Origin: an uncultured Clostridia bacterium
GTDB taxonomy: Bacteria; Bacillota; Clostridia; Oscillospirales; Ruminococcaceae
Length of the DNA: 36,565 bases
NCBI GenBank assembly: GCA_946617595.1
Contig: CAMOKN010000035.1
Location: 1 to 36,565 of the forward strand
Direction of reading: 5' to 3'
Shown: positions 1 through 7,395 of the stretch, in pieces
Layout of the letters: the number at the start of each line of letters is the position of its first letter
How positions within the stretch are numbered: the first letter of the stretch is position 1
The notes under the pieces: generated by a model
Told to the model about the DNA's origin: nothing
The model's database searches: none
Seen by the model: the letters and a program-made list of their open reading frames with translations, nothing else
Position numbers and translations under genes: made by a program

Positions 1-8
1 ATAGCCAT
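1..8 (-). CDS. Start of next phage head gene (probably major capsid), cut by window edge
   Basis: An ATG at 6-8 on the - strand is preceded by a strong ribosome binding site (CGGAGGT, 13-20) about 5 nt upstream. It begins just after the scaffold stop codon at 22. Only the first two codons (Met-Ala) are inside the window. In siphovirus head modules the gene after a DUF4355-type scaffold protein is normally the major capsid protein, so that is the likely product by synteny alone. Confidence 0.5.
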
Positions 9-21
9 AATTACCTCCGTT

Positions 22-645
22 TTACTTTACGCCGAGACCCGCGAGAAACGCGTCCTCGGAATTGTTTCCTCCGCCTGTTTTCGGCGTTGTACCTTTCAGC
101 TTATCATTGACCGCCTTCTCGACGGCTTCTCCGAAAGCCTTTTTGACGGATTCCATAGACTTCTTGCAGTTGTCTGCGCTGGTGCAGTCCACGATATCAG
201 CGAGGCTTGCGGGAAGTCCGTCCGCGGTGAGCTGTGTGATCGCTTCGGCGTGCAGTTCGCGGCGGGTGATCTCCGCCTCGCGCTTTGCGAGAGCGTCCTC
301 ACGCTGTTTCCTCTGATATTCTTCCTTCTCGTCGGCTTTCATCTTCACCAGCTTTGCCGCCTCGTCCGCCTGTGCCTTTGCATCGGCGTCCCACTTCTCC
401 TTCGCGGTTTCGAGCGTCTTGTTGACGCGCTTGTCGAACTCGCTCTGATATGCCTTGTTTTTCAGCATATCGTCGAAGCTCGGTTCTGTCTGCTTCGGGT
501 CGGTTCCTGCGGGAGTGTTCGCGTTTCCGGAAGGTTCTCCGGCTCCTGCGGGATCCTGTCCCCCTGCTCCTCCGCCGTCCGGAGCGGCGAAAGGACGCGA
601 CATTGCCGCGATAACTGCCAGTGCATTGATAGCTGTGATTAACAT
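22..645 (-). CDS. Phage scaffold protein (DUF4355-like)
   Basis: 207 aa. Residues 20-50 are a Gly/Ala/Pro-rich stretch. About residues 70-140 are a highly charged region rich in Lys, Glu and Ala that should form coiled coil, and the tail ends in a Gly-rich segment and AFLAGLGVK. This layout and the position between the minor head gene and the probable capsid gene are typical of phage scaffolding proteins, which guide capsid assembly and then leave the procapsid. The start ATG has an AAGGAGG site 8 nt upstream. The N-terminus is hydrophobic but reads more like a scaffold leader than a secretion signal. The family name is from pattern recognition, not a search. Confidence 0.75.
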   Translation of the reverse strand: MLITAINALAVIAAMSRPFAAPDGGGAGGQDPAGAGEPSGNANTPAGTDPKQTEPSFDDMLKNKAYQSEFDKRVNKTLETAKEKWDADAKAQADEAAKLVKMKADEKEEYQRKQREDALAKREAEITRRELHAEAITQLTADGLPASLADIVDCTSADNCKKSMESVKKAFGEAVEKAVNDKLKGTTPKTGGGNNSEDAFLAGLGVK

Positions 646-740
646 AGTTTTCCTCCTTGCCCGTTCCGTAACGTGTCCGGAACGTTCATAATTGTTTTGC
701 CCGGCCGAATTCCTCCGACCGTTCGGTTTTAGGTATAAAA

Positions 741-769
741 ATAACGCATACTCGGAAGTACGCGTTATA
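741..769 (-). terminator. Intrinsic terminator after the 56-aa gene
   Basis: Read on the - strand this is a near-perfect hairpin (ATAACGC plus TACT stem, TCCG loop) followed at once by a run of T. It lies 31 bp past the stop of the 56-aa gene. Its sequence is related to the hairpin at 996-1019, so the small gene lies between two similar terminators. Confidence 0.75.
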
Positions 770-799
770 GTTATTGAATTTTTGCAGGCGAATGCAAAA

Positions 800-970
800 T
801 CAGCCTATCTTATATTCAAGCTGAAAATCATTCAGTCGTCTGATAGATTCTTGCAAAGCTTCATATTTCTGTCTTACATCATCGACAAGATTTTCATATT
901 CTTCTGCATTAGTGATCTTTACACCGACAGACAATTTCATCGGTTCTGTATTACGAAATATATCCGCCAT
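800..970 (-). CDS. Small hypothetical phage protein, 56 aa
   Basis: ATG at 970 with an AAAGGAG site 6-8 nt upstream; stop TGA at 800-802. The protein begins MADIFRNTEPMKLSVGVKI and its second half (VDDVRQKYEALQESIRRLN) reads as an amphipathic helix or short coiled coil. I do not recognise the family. It is placed between the minor head protein/66-aa pair and the scaffold gene, where core morphogenesis genes usually abut, and each side has a terminator hairpin. That suggests an accessory (moron-like) gene. The good ribosome binding site and clean composition support translation. Confidence 0.6.
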   Translation of the reverse strand: MADIFRNTEPMKLSVGVKITNAEEYENLVDDVRQKYEALQESIRRLNDFQLEYKIG

Positions 971-995
971 TATTTCTCCTTTCGGGCATAAAAAC

Positions 996-1019
996 AGCGC
1001 ATACCCGAAGGCGTGCGCT
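996..1019 (-). terminator. Intrinsic terminator between the 66-aa and 56-aa genes
   Basis: On the - strand the stem AGCGCA/TGCGCT with a TTCG-type loop is followed by GTTTTTATG. It ends about 8 nt before the ribosome binding site of the 56-aa gene, leaving no room for a separate promoter. The downstream genes therefore need read-through from the late transcript. Confidence 0.65.
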
Positions 1020-1028
1020 TAAAAATGT

Positions 1029-1229
1029 TTACATAAGACCGTATTCTGTTAATGCTTCAATTGCCATATAAGCCCGATACCGTTTCATATCTCTTGCTCC
1101 GTCAAACGGTAACGCTACAACTTCTTCTTTTGTGTACGGATTATCACAGTCAGCAATGTAACCACGGTATTCTTCTATCTTTTCATCTGTAAGCCATTCC
1201 GGTCTCTTGATGGTAGTATTTGACTCCAT
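1029..1229 (-). CDS. Small acidic protein, candidate partner or immunity protein of the MuF tail
   Basis: 66 aa from ATG 1229, chosen because AGGCGGTG lies 7 nt upstream; a GTG at 1238 is an alternative. It overlaps the last 47 nt of the minor head gene, so the two are probably translationally coupled. The protein is acidic and helical-looking (RPEWLTDEKIEEYRGYIADC), with no motif I recognise. Its place directly behind a variable toxin-like C-terminal domain is the usual place of an immunity gene in MuF polymorphic toxin systems. That role is an inference from position. The gene is AT-rich like the domain it follows. Confidence 0.6.
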   Translation of the reverse strand: MESNTTIKRPEWLTDEKIEEYRGYIADCDNPYTKEEVVALPFDGARDMKRYRAYMAIEALTEYGLM

Positions 1230-3183
1230 AGTTTTCACCGCCTGTTAAAATCTCGTCCATTTTGTTGTACACTGCAGCTCTGAGTTCTTGCTGTTGCATA
1301 TCGCTTAGCGCATCATAAGCTACTGTATAGTTGTCTTTGTCATTAAACATAAAGCCGAGAGAAAACATTGTATCTCCGACTTGATATATTTCATCTTTTG
1401 ACCGTTCGTTCAAATAATCTCTATATCCTATTTTGTCATAATCAATCGTTTTAACAACAACGTACTTGCTCCCGCGCTCTCCCTGCGCGGTTAAGCTCAA
1501 CATATTATCTCTATCTGCCGTATTTAACAGGTCTGATAAACTGAACATGCAATCATCGGGATGAGTATGGAAAGCGTGATACGGAACAGTCAAGTCTACT
1601 ATTTCAGTTTTATCCTTATCCCCGACGATGTATTTCATTCCGTTGAATTCATTCATATCCTTATCGTAGATGATTGAAATTTCTACTCCGTTTTCAATAG
1701 CACCTAATTCCTGTTGTCTTTTTACTTCTTCAAGAATATCCCGACTTGCCTGTTCATGAGCAAGATTAAGTTCATTGTCTCCGAAAATATCCATACTCGG
1801 AACCCGATTAATGTCGTCATCAGTAACAGCCGGATATTTATCGTCGTTTGTCTCGTTATTATTTATTATATCATTTTCAGCGAATTTGTCAACACCCTCG
1901 GCAGAATTTTCCGTTGTTCCGATCTGTTCCCGTTCCGCTATCATCATATCAAGCCTTTGCTCAATCTCCTCGATAGAGGTTCCTTCAAGCATACGGTCAA
2001 TGTCAGCCTGAATATCTTCAAGCGTCTCCTGCGGTGTGGTGACCTTACACCGGCAGAACGGGTGCATCGGAGGACAGTTCACACCGACAGCCGCTTCGGA
2101 TATCTTGAACCGCTCGCCGTTGAGATCGTCACAGGTGTCACAGACGTCCTCTGCGTTCTCTCCGAGGGAGATGAACTCATACTCGTCGAAGCCTGCGTCC
2201 TTCATTCCTTTCAGCTCTGCCTGATTGATGCAGTAGTTGCTCTCGGTACGAATGACGCGCCGCGCCTTGTACATTCCGACATGAAAACGCTCCTCGATCT
2301 TCGCAGCCATTTTCGCTTCCGAAGCTCCGGTCAGCTCGCCTTCAAGAAGTACCTGCTTGACTTCCCGCGCAAGTTCATCGGTATTGCTCCATATTTTCTC
2401 GGAGAAATTCCCGTCTTTCCACTCGTGTTCTATGATCTCCTTGACAGCTTTATCATTTACCAGTGTGAAGCTGTCCATGATACCGCGGTCTGTGGTGGGA
2501 GTAAAATCCCGGACAGGCTCCTCGGCTCTCGGCATATAGCCGGTATTCTGCGGAGACTGACCGGACAAGTCTATTATAACAGCGTCGGAAGGCGGAAGGA
2601 GTTGAGATTCGTCAAGGCTGATGTTGTACGCCTTTTCGATCTCCGTCTGCATAAATGCACGGTCAGTCCTTATCTCGTTCCGTGCTATGCTTTCAAGCGT
2701 TTCCTGCGCATTCTTTGCGATCTGCTCGGCTCGCTGCATTCTGTACCGGTAAGCGGGAGCGGAAAGCTCAGCCATTATGCGGGTCTTTTCCTCGCTGTCG
2801 GTTACAGCTGCCGCCATTGTGCGGAGATTATCTGCGACAGAGTGGTCATATACGACGTGGTCGAGCAAGTCTTCTGCTTCCTTTTGCGTCAGATTGAATG
2901 CGCTCTGATATCCGGGGAAAACACGTCTTACCTGATCGGAGAGTTCTTCGGCTGCATGAGCATAAGGCACCGCAAGCGCCCTTGCAACACGCTCCGCTTC
3001 AACTACCGCGTCGTCGTCAAGGAGCGCGAGACGCGCTGTCCAATAGGCTTTGTTGGCTTTGAACAGAGCTTTCGCTATTTTCTCCCTTGTAATCGGCTTT
3101 TTTCTTTTCAGTTTGCGGAGAGTTTCCGCTATAATGCGGTCATACTCTTCGGCAAGCTGTGTATGTAATTCTTCATAAGTCAT
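1183..3183 (-). CDS. MuF/SPP1 gp7-type minor head protein with C-terminal JAMM-like domain
   Basis: 666 aa, about twice the size of a plain gp7-like protein. Residues 1-300 are helical. The MuF head-morphogenesis domain follows at about 300-385, recognised by RTESNYC, the CDTC pair (348-351) and CPPMHPFCRC (370-379), a likely metal-binding Cys/His set. After a linker (400-470) a second domain carries H539-T-H541-P followed by S548-x-x-D551, the metal-site pattern of JAB/JAMM (MPN) peptidases; E501 could be the catalytic Glu. In phages this protein enters the head or is injected. The DNA encoding residues from about 415 onward is clearly more AT-rich than the rest, consistent with module exchange. 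It overlaps the portal gene by 4 nt. The MuF assignment is firm, the JAMM assignment moderate. Confidence 0.85.
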   Translation of the reverse strand: MTYEELHTQLAEEYDRIIAETLRKLKRKKPITREKIAKALFKANKAYWTARLALLDDDAVVEAERVARALAVPYAHAAEELSDQVRRVFPGYQSAFNLTQKEAEDLLDHVVYDHSVADNLRTMAAAVTDSEEKTRIMAELSAPAYRYRMQRAEQIAKNAQETLESIARNEIRTDRAFMQTEIEKAYNISLDESQLLPPSDAVIIDLSGQSPQNTGYMPRAEEPVRDFTPTTDRGIMDSFTLVNDKAVKEIIEHEWKDGNFSEKIWSNTDELAREVKQVLLEGELTGASEAKMAAKIEERFHVGMYKARRVIRTESNYCINQAELKGMKDAGFDEYEFISLGENAEDVCDTCDDLNGERFKISEAAVGVNCPPMHPFCRCKVTTPQETLEDIQADIDRMLEGTSIEEIEQRLDMMIAEREQIGTTENSAEGVDKFAENDIINNNETNDDKYPAVTDDDINRVPSMDIFGDNELNLAHEQASRDILEEVKRQQELGAIENGVEISIIYDKDMNEFNGMKYIVGDKDKTEIVDLTVPYHAFHTHPDDCMFSLSDLLNTADRDNMLSLTAQGERGSKYVVVKTIDYDKIGYRDYLNERSKDEIYQVGDTMFSLGFMFNDKDNYTVAYDALSDMQQQELRAAVYNKMDEILTGGENYGVKYYHQETGMAYR

Positions 3184-4547
3184 TCATTCAAATGTGAGTG
3201 CATATCGCTGCGCATCATGGAATCTACCATTCTTTCAGCGTTTGCCTGTTTTTCATCGTTGACAGCCTTTACCTCAGCCGCCGGATCCTTGACGAACGGA
3301 AGCAGTGACAGAAGCGTCTCCTGCGATACCGTTCCGGAAAGAGAGCCGATAAGCTGTGCAAGCTCTGTTTCGTTTGCCGGCAGTGAGTGAGTAAACTGTA
3401 TTTTGATATCTTTCACATCTATTGCAGCCCCGCCCTTTGCGCGAAGCACATTTGCGATACATTCAAGGCGGTACTGCAGACCCTCGGTGAAATAGCGTTC
3501 CTTGAACTTCGTCATCTGTTCGAGTGCGAGAAGCTTGTACTTCATAGCCACTCCCGAAACATTTCCCGCAAAGTTCTCGTCGCTCATGTCCGGAACGCCG
3601 CTGAACTTGTGAATATCGTGAGATATGGACTTCGACAGTATCTCAACCGAGCTCTCGTCCAGCTGACGTGTCAGAAATGAAGCTGTACTGCCCTGATCGA
3701 GCGTCATTACACCGTGTTTCCTGATCGCTTCGTATGTCTCCGAGCTTTCCTCGTCGGTATCTCCGAGCACCTGTCCTGTAATGACGAGCAGAGCCTTGAC
3801 GAACTGTTCCTTGTCGTTCACACGGTCAGACTGGAGAGTATTGTATGCGTCAATGAGCGAGATCACATTCTCGAAATCACCCATTCTCTCGGCATTGTTG
3901 TATATCTCGTCAAGCGGAACTTTTCCGAAATAGTGCGGAATCGGTTCTCCCACAAACTGTAAGCTCCGGGTAGCCGTAAGCGTGATATCCCATATGTAGC
4001 TGTCTGTGCTTATGCTGCCCTTGTAGCCTGTCTTCTGCCCGTTTTCGTCAAATGTCGGATAATAATGCACTCCGAACAGCGGTCTCTGCTCCACAGTATC
4101 ATCATAAACTACAAAGCCGCACAGCGGAGATATTTTCGCAAGCTTTATCTCTGCGTTCTCGTTGAGATATATCATCTCATACGCTCTGCCGAAAATAGCA
4201 CCGTCGTGTGCAAGGTCAATGTCCTGCGTCGGAGCATCGGCGGCTTTCAGTGCGTCTGTCAGAAATTTTATATCACTGTCCGCGGTGTATGTGACCGGTT
4301 CGCCTATCAGATATGCACTGGTGAAATCGGCTATATACTTTGCATGGTTGCAGACGAGCCTGTTATTGCTCAGATCTGCGTCCTTGACGCGGTTCAGGAT
4401 ATCCTGCTTTCCGCGGTAATAAGCGTCGAGCTTCGTGAGATAATCAATCTCGTTCCCGTGCCGCTGTATGAATTTAGCAGCCACTGCCGGAAGCTTCTCG
4501 GGATCCGGCAGTGCGGCAATAGTAAATATTGGCAAATGTTCGTTCAT
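3180..4547 (-). CDS. Phage portal protein, SPP1 gp6-like
   Basis: 455 aa. The N-terminal half (LTKLDAYYRGKQDIL, LVCNHAKYIADFTSAYLIGEP, HDGAIFGRAYEMIYLN) is characteristic of the SPP1 Gp6 portal family, which forms the twelve-fold ring for DNA entry and exit at one capsid vertex. Length matches the family. The gene overlaps the large terminase by 1 nt and the minor head gene by 4 nt, the standard order terminase-portal-MuF of SPP1-like head modules. The start ATG at 4547 falls on the terminase stop. Confidence 0.9.
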   Translation of the reverse strand: MNEHLPIFTIAALPDPEKLPAVAAKFIQRHGNEIDYLTKLDAYYRGKQDILNRVKDADLSNNRLVCNHAKYIADFTSAYLIGEPVTYTADSDIKFLTDALKAADAPTQDIDLAHDGAIFGRAYEMIYLNENAEIKLAKISPLCGFVVYDDTVEQRPLFGVHYYPTFDENGQKTGYKGSISTDSYIWDITLTATRSLQFVGEPIPHYFGKVPLDEIYNNAERMGDFENVISLIDAYNTLQSDRVNDKEQFVKALLVITGQVLGDTDEESSETYEAIRKHGVMTLDQGSTASFLTRQLDESSVEILSKSISHDIHKFSGVPDMSDENFAGNVSGVAMKYKLLALEQMTKFKERYFTEGLQYRLECIANVLRAKGGAAIDVKDIKIQFTHSLPANETELAQLIGSLSGTVSQETLLSLLPFVKDPAAEVKAVNDEKQANAERMVDSMMRSDMHSHLNE

Positions 4548-5827
4548 CAGTACACTCCAAGTTTCGATTTATCCATGACACCGACCTTGCGCCTGCCGAT
4601 ATCGTCTTCCAGCGCATAGCGCACAGCGTCGATAGTGTGATTGTTCTTATCAGGAAAGCCGTCGCGGAAACCACCTTTCCCGTCCGGTACAAGTTCATAG
4701 CCCGTGAATTCCCGCGCCGCGTTAGGGCAGCGGTCGGGGTCTATCACAATGCTGTCAAGATCTTGCAGCCATTTTATACCATGCTCGACGGAGCCGGCAC
4801 CTTTGCGGACCGCCTGAAGGATATGTCCGCGCTGCCTGAGTTCATCATTTGAACGCGGCTCGGCGCTTTCAGCGTGAATGATACCACGCAGCTTGTTCTC
4901 CTGCTTTATCGCTTCCGAGATGCTGTCAAACTTCGCACCGTGCTTGTAATATTCGTAATATATAAAAACCGTCCGTGTGTTACGCTGGAAGTGCAGAGCC
5001 ACATACGCGAACGGATCCGCGCCATATCCCCAGTCAAGTCCGCGTCTGACCTTGTCGTATGTTTCAAGTTCATCATCGGATATCGTCCGTAGTTTTACAT
5101 TCGGAAAGATCTCCGCATTGGTGCCCGTGATCTCACCGAGGTATTCGTGATCGTAGGCAGTCTGATTTGTTCTTTTCAGCCGCTCGGCTTCCGCTATGAA
5201 CGGCTCTCCGAGCCATTCACGCGGCACGCTGAGATATGTGCTCCGATGTGTAAGAGTATCTACCGAAGATACGGCAAATTCGCGGTTAACCCATGATTTT
5301 GCGGACTTCGGCGGATTGTATGTGTAAAATACCGCAAATTTATCACCGCCACGGAGAACTGACTGATTTATTGTGCGCAGCTCGTCGGGACCCGTGAACT
5401 CGTCAACTTCCTCATACCACACATACTTGATATATCCCCGAGGGAGTTTTACGGACTTGACCTTCTTCGGATCATCGGCTCCACGAAATACGACACGCTG
5501 TCCAGTCGGTATAAAAATCAGCATTATTTTTGACTGATTGACACGCCAAAGATGATCTACTCCGAGCGCATGTATTGCCCACTGCATCTGTGCGAATACG
5601 CTTTCAGCAAGAGTTGTACCAACCTTACGGAGAACCAACGCATTAGCATCCGGATCCTGCATCATACCCTTGATTATCTCAATCGAAACAAAGGTGGATT
5701 TGCACGAACCGCGCCCTCCTCCGAGTGCATAATGCGTGTGCAGTCCATACTTGATATCACTGTGTACGCCGTAGAATGACGGTGCTATAAGATCACTCAG
5801 CCTTATCGTTGTTTCCGATGTCGTCAA
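4547..5827 (-). CDS. Terminase large subunit, PBSX/SPP1 type
   Basis: 426 aa packaging motor. The ATPase domain has a Walker A loop GGGRGSCKST (36-45) with Cys where Gly is more common, and a Walker B strand YVWYEEVDEF around 135-144. The nuclease domain has the expected acidic residues: D265 in GLDWGYGADP, E320 in HAESAEP and D400 in NHTIDAVRYAL. It cuts concatemeric DNA and pumps it through the portal. It overlaps the small terminase gene by 35 nt and the portal by 1 nt. The SPP1-like set suggests headful (pac) packaging, but no pac site is demonstrated here. Confidence 0.92.
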   Translation of the reverse strand: MTTSETTIRLSDLIAPSFYGVHSDIKYGLHTHYALGGGRGSCKSTFVSIEIIKGMMQDPDANALVLRKVGTTLAESVFAQMQWAIHALGVDHLWRVNQSKIMLIFIPTGQRVVFRGADDPKKVKSVKLPRGYIKYVWYEEVDEFTGPDELRTINQSVLRGGDKFAVFYTYNPPKSAKSWVNREFAVSSVDTLTHRSTYLSVPREWLGEPFIAEAERLKRTNQTAYDHEYLGEITGTNAEIFPNVKLRTISDDELETYDKVRRGLDWGYGADPFAYVALHFQRNTRTVFIYYEYYKHGAKFDSISEAIKQENKLRGIIHAESAEPRSNDELRQRGHILQAVRKGAGSVEHGIKWLQDLDSIVIDPDRCPNAAREFTGYELVPDGKGGFRDGFPDKNNHTIDAVRYALEDDIGRRKVGVMDKSKLGVY

Positions 5828-6293
5828 TGATCTTCACCGCCCCATTCACATCAACATTGATATTATCCTCGAATAATCCGAGATGCTTTCCGAGAAGCTC
5901 CAGCGCCTTGACTTTGTCGCAGAGACGAATTTCCCGCTCCGTACTGTCGAAGTCAGCCCCATTCACCTGCTTTACCTTGACAGCGGCAATGCAGGCGCGG
6001 TCATCGTCTGTCGCATCTTCCCGGACATTTCCCGTCTCCGTGTCGATAACGTCTGTGCCTTTCATGAAAGCGATCTTTGCAAGCTCACGGACAACTCTGT
6101 CAGCATTCACGCCTGTCCGGGCAGAACGATCTGCAAGCATCTGATCTACGTGGGCACGGATTTCAGGTTTTTCAAGGTTTTCACTTCCGACAGAACCCGC
6201 ACTTCTCGGCTTGTAACCTGCTCGAATTGCGGCTTGTGTTGCGTTCAGGTCAACGAGGTATTCCTCGCAGAACCTTTTCTGTTTATCAGTCAT
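5793..6293 (-). CDS. Terminase small subunit (terminase_2 family)
   Basis: 166 aa from the ATG at 6293 (MTDKQKRFCEEYLVDLN). Longer upstream starts lack a ribosome binding site and would add an unusual leader. The N-terminal segment with NATQAAIRAGYKPRSAGSVGSENL is the helix-turn-helix signature of the family, which recognises the packaging site and hands DNA to the large subunit. It is the first gene of the late operon, downstream of the promoter at 6466-6474 and the leader hairpin at 6320-6348. Confidence 0.9.
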   Translation of the reverse strand: MTDKQKRFCEEYLVDLNATQAAIRAGYKPRSAGSVGSENLEKPEIRAHVDQMLADRSARTGVNADRVVRELAKIAFMKGTDVIDTETGNVREDATDDDRACIAAVKVKQVNGADFDSTEREIRLCDKVKALELLGKHLGLFEDNINVDVNGAVKIIDDIGNNDKAE

Positions 6294-6319
6294 ATACCTC
6301 ACGACCTTTCTTGCAAAAC

Positions 6320-6348
6320 AAAAAGCCCCGAACACGCCGAGACTTTTT
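6320..6348 (-). terminator. Terminator-like hairpin in the leader of the late operon
   Basis: On the - strand an 11-bp stem (AAAAAGTCTCG paired with CGGGGCTTTTT, two G-U pairs) is followed by GTTTTGC. It lies between the late promoter and the small terminase start. It could cut basal read-through or act as an attenuator. Because the stem is flanked by A and T runs it could also work on the + strand. Confidence 0.55.
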
Positions 6349-6465
6349 ACATTTAAGGAGAGAATCTAAATGAAATAAAATGAATTCTCATAGCCGTAGA
6401 ACCGAGAACGCCCGCTGCTGCAAGCGTCCTCTGATGTGTACTGCCGTACATTTTTCTACAATATC

Positions 6466-6499
6466 ATTATAGCACAGAAAATGTGTTAAAAAGTGTTAA
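6466..6499 (-). promoter_or_regulatory. Late-operon promoter with two TTAACAC direct repeats
   Basis: On the - strand an extended -10 element TGCTATAAT (6466-6474) has no good -35. Instead two TTAACAC repeats (6483-6489 and 6493-6499) lie exactly 10 bp apart where a class II activator would bind. The repeats overlap the 3' end of the ArpU-like gene. The output is the leader and then terminase, portal and head genes. Confidence 0.6.
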
Positions 6500-6914
6500 C
6501 ATCATTTTTATTGATAAATTCATCAACCGCTCTAAGCGCTTTCCGGTGCAGATAACCGGTCAGATGATCTCTTGTGTAATTCATTTTTGCAGCTATTTTC
6601 TGCCAGCTCCACCCGTTTATGTACCGGTATTCAAGCATAGTGCGGATCTCGATATCCGGAACAGAGGATATAGTTCGCATGATCTCACTTCGTATCTCTA
6701 CAAGTTCATCCACTTCCCTGTCGATCTCACTTTCAAGATCAACGATCTTCGCGGCAGTGCGTCCGACTTTATCCGAAACATTGCCGCTCTTGTCAAAACG
6801 CGCAGTAGGTGACAGCCGTGTAGCAAGAGCCCTAAGCTTTGCGACCTCTTCAAGCTTGCAGTCTATGTACGCGTTCAGGGTGCGGTAGCGTTTCAGGTAT
6901 TCTTTAGCTGTCAT
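6486..6914 (-). CDS. ArpU/RinA-like late transcription regulator (DUF1492-like)
   Basis: 142 aa from ATG 6914, which has GAGGAGG 6-7 nt upstream; an upstream TTG would bury that site. The N-terminal half is a coiled-coil-like helix pair. The C-terminal part (IRTMLEYRYINGWSWQKIA followed by MNYTRDHLTGYLHRKAL) is a sigma-70 region 4-type helix-turn-helix. Proteins of this kind switch on late genes in Firmicutes phages. The gene sits immediately upstream of the late promoter and its repeats, as expected for a dedicated activator. Confidence 0.8.
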   Translation of the reverse strand: MTAKEYLKRYRTLNAYIDCKLEEVAKLRALATRLSPTARFDKSGNVSDKVGRTAAKIVDLESEIDREVDELVEIRSEIMRTISSVPDIEIRTMLEYRYINGWSWQKIAAKMNYTRDHLTGYLHRKALRAVDEFINKNDVNTF

Positions 6915-6969
6915 TGTCGTCCTCCTCAAATGTAAATCCTGCGTCGGCTTTTATGTTCTGGTCAAACAT
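6904..6969 (-). CDS. Tiny 21-aa ORF coupled to the ArpU-like gene
   Basis: ATG 6969 has a strong GGGAGGA site about 5 nt upstream. The peptide (MFDQNIKADAGFTFEEDDND plus Ser) overlaps the ArpU-like start by 11 nt, and that gene's own ribosome binding site lies inside this ORF. It is either a short real product or a leader that couples translation of the regulator to the upstream genes. I do not recognise the peptide. Confidence 0.4.
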   Translation of the reverse strand: MFDQNIKADAGFTFEEDDNDS

Positions 6970-6971
6970 TG

Positions 6972-7196
6972 TTAATCCTCCCTATATCCGCATACATAAG
7001 TCCACATATCTTCTTTATTGCACTTGCACTCGTGCCGAGTGTTCCAGTCTGTAACGGCTTCGCTTTCTGTATCCCTATAGCGCGTGCGAACTTTACATTT
7101 TAAGCATAAGCCATAATAATGTTTTCCCTCAAAGGTAGGAACGCATTGAATATCAGCTTCTCCCCCACAAAAGGGACAGCATTTAAGCTCACTCAT
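6972..7196 (-). CDS. Lar-like restriction alleviation / zinc-ribbon protein
   Basis: 74 aa from ATG 7196 (MSELKCCPFCGGEADIQCVP); the longer upstream frame overlaps the neighbour heavily. CPFCGG near the N-terminus, a second Cys pair (CLKCKV) and the closing DWNTRH match the small Lar-type zinc-ribbon proteins common in phages. The family is named for alleviation of host type I restriction, but most members are untested. A further C-x-C and a final Cys in the tail (HECKCN, YVCGY) extend beyond the usual domain. It overlaps the upstream 68-aa gene by 8 nt. Confidence 0.7.
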   Translation of the reverse strand: MSELKCCPFCGGEADIQCVPTFEGKHYYGLCLKCKVRTRYRDTESEAVTDWNTRHECKCNKEDMWTYVCGYRED

Positions 7197-7395
7197 TGTT
7201 GTTGTCCTCGCTTTCGTCTGATTCATAATTACTGCACAAGAAGATATCTTCTGCAATATCAAGCCCTTTTTGTAATCCCGAATAATATCTTGCTACTTTT
7301 TGCTTTTCTGCCTCACATTCTTGATAATATCTGTGCCTCAGCTCTTCTAAGTACTTCAAGGCTTTTTCGGTGTCAACGTGCTTTGCTTTATACAT
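7189..7395 (-). CDS. Hypothetical phage protein, 68 aa
   Basis: Start ATG 7395 has GAGGAGG about 7 nt upstream. The protein is charged and helical-looking (TEKALKYLEELRHRYYQEC) and ends in an acidic Asn/Asp/Glu tail. I do not recognise a family. It overlaps both neighbours by 8 nt, so it belongs to one cotranscribed unit of small middle genes between the nuclease and the late regulator. Confidence 0.65.
   Translation of the reverse strand: MYKAKHVDTEKALKYLEELRHRYYQECEAEKQKVARYYSGLQKGLDIAEDIFLCSNYESDESEDNNNE

Noticed and set aside
691-991. 99-codon + strand ORF in the gap right of the scaffold gene
   Set aside because: It crosses two terminator hairpins and the 56-aa - strand gene with a good ribosome binding site; no start signal of its own.
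1714-3168. 484-codon open frame on the + strand
   Set aside because: It lies wholly antisense to the MuF gene, has no ribosome binding site and reads as low-quality Cys/Phe/Leu-rich sequence. The - strand gene has clear domains and coupled neighbours.
4065-4619. 184-codon + strand ORF over the portal/terminase junction
   Set aside because: Shadow of two well-identified genes; no initiation signal.
6421-6456. Possible pac or cos site before the small terminase
   Set aside because: A short hairpin (TGTAC/GTACA) and GC-rich stretch are visible, but no terminase site consensus can be recognised, so no call was made.
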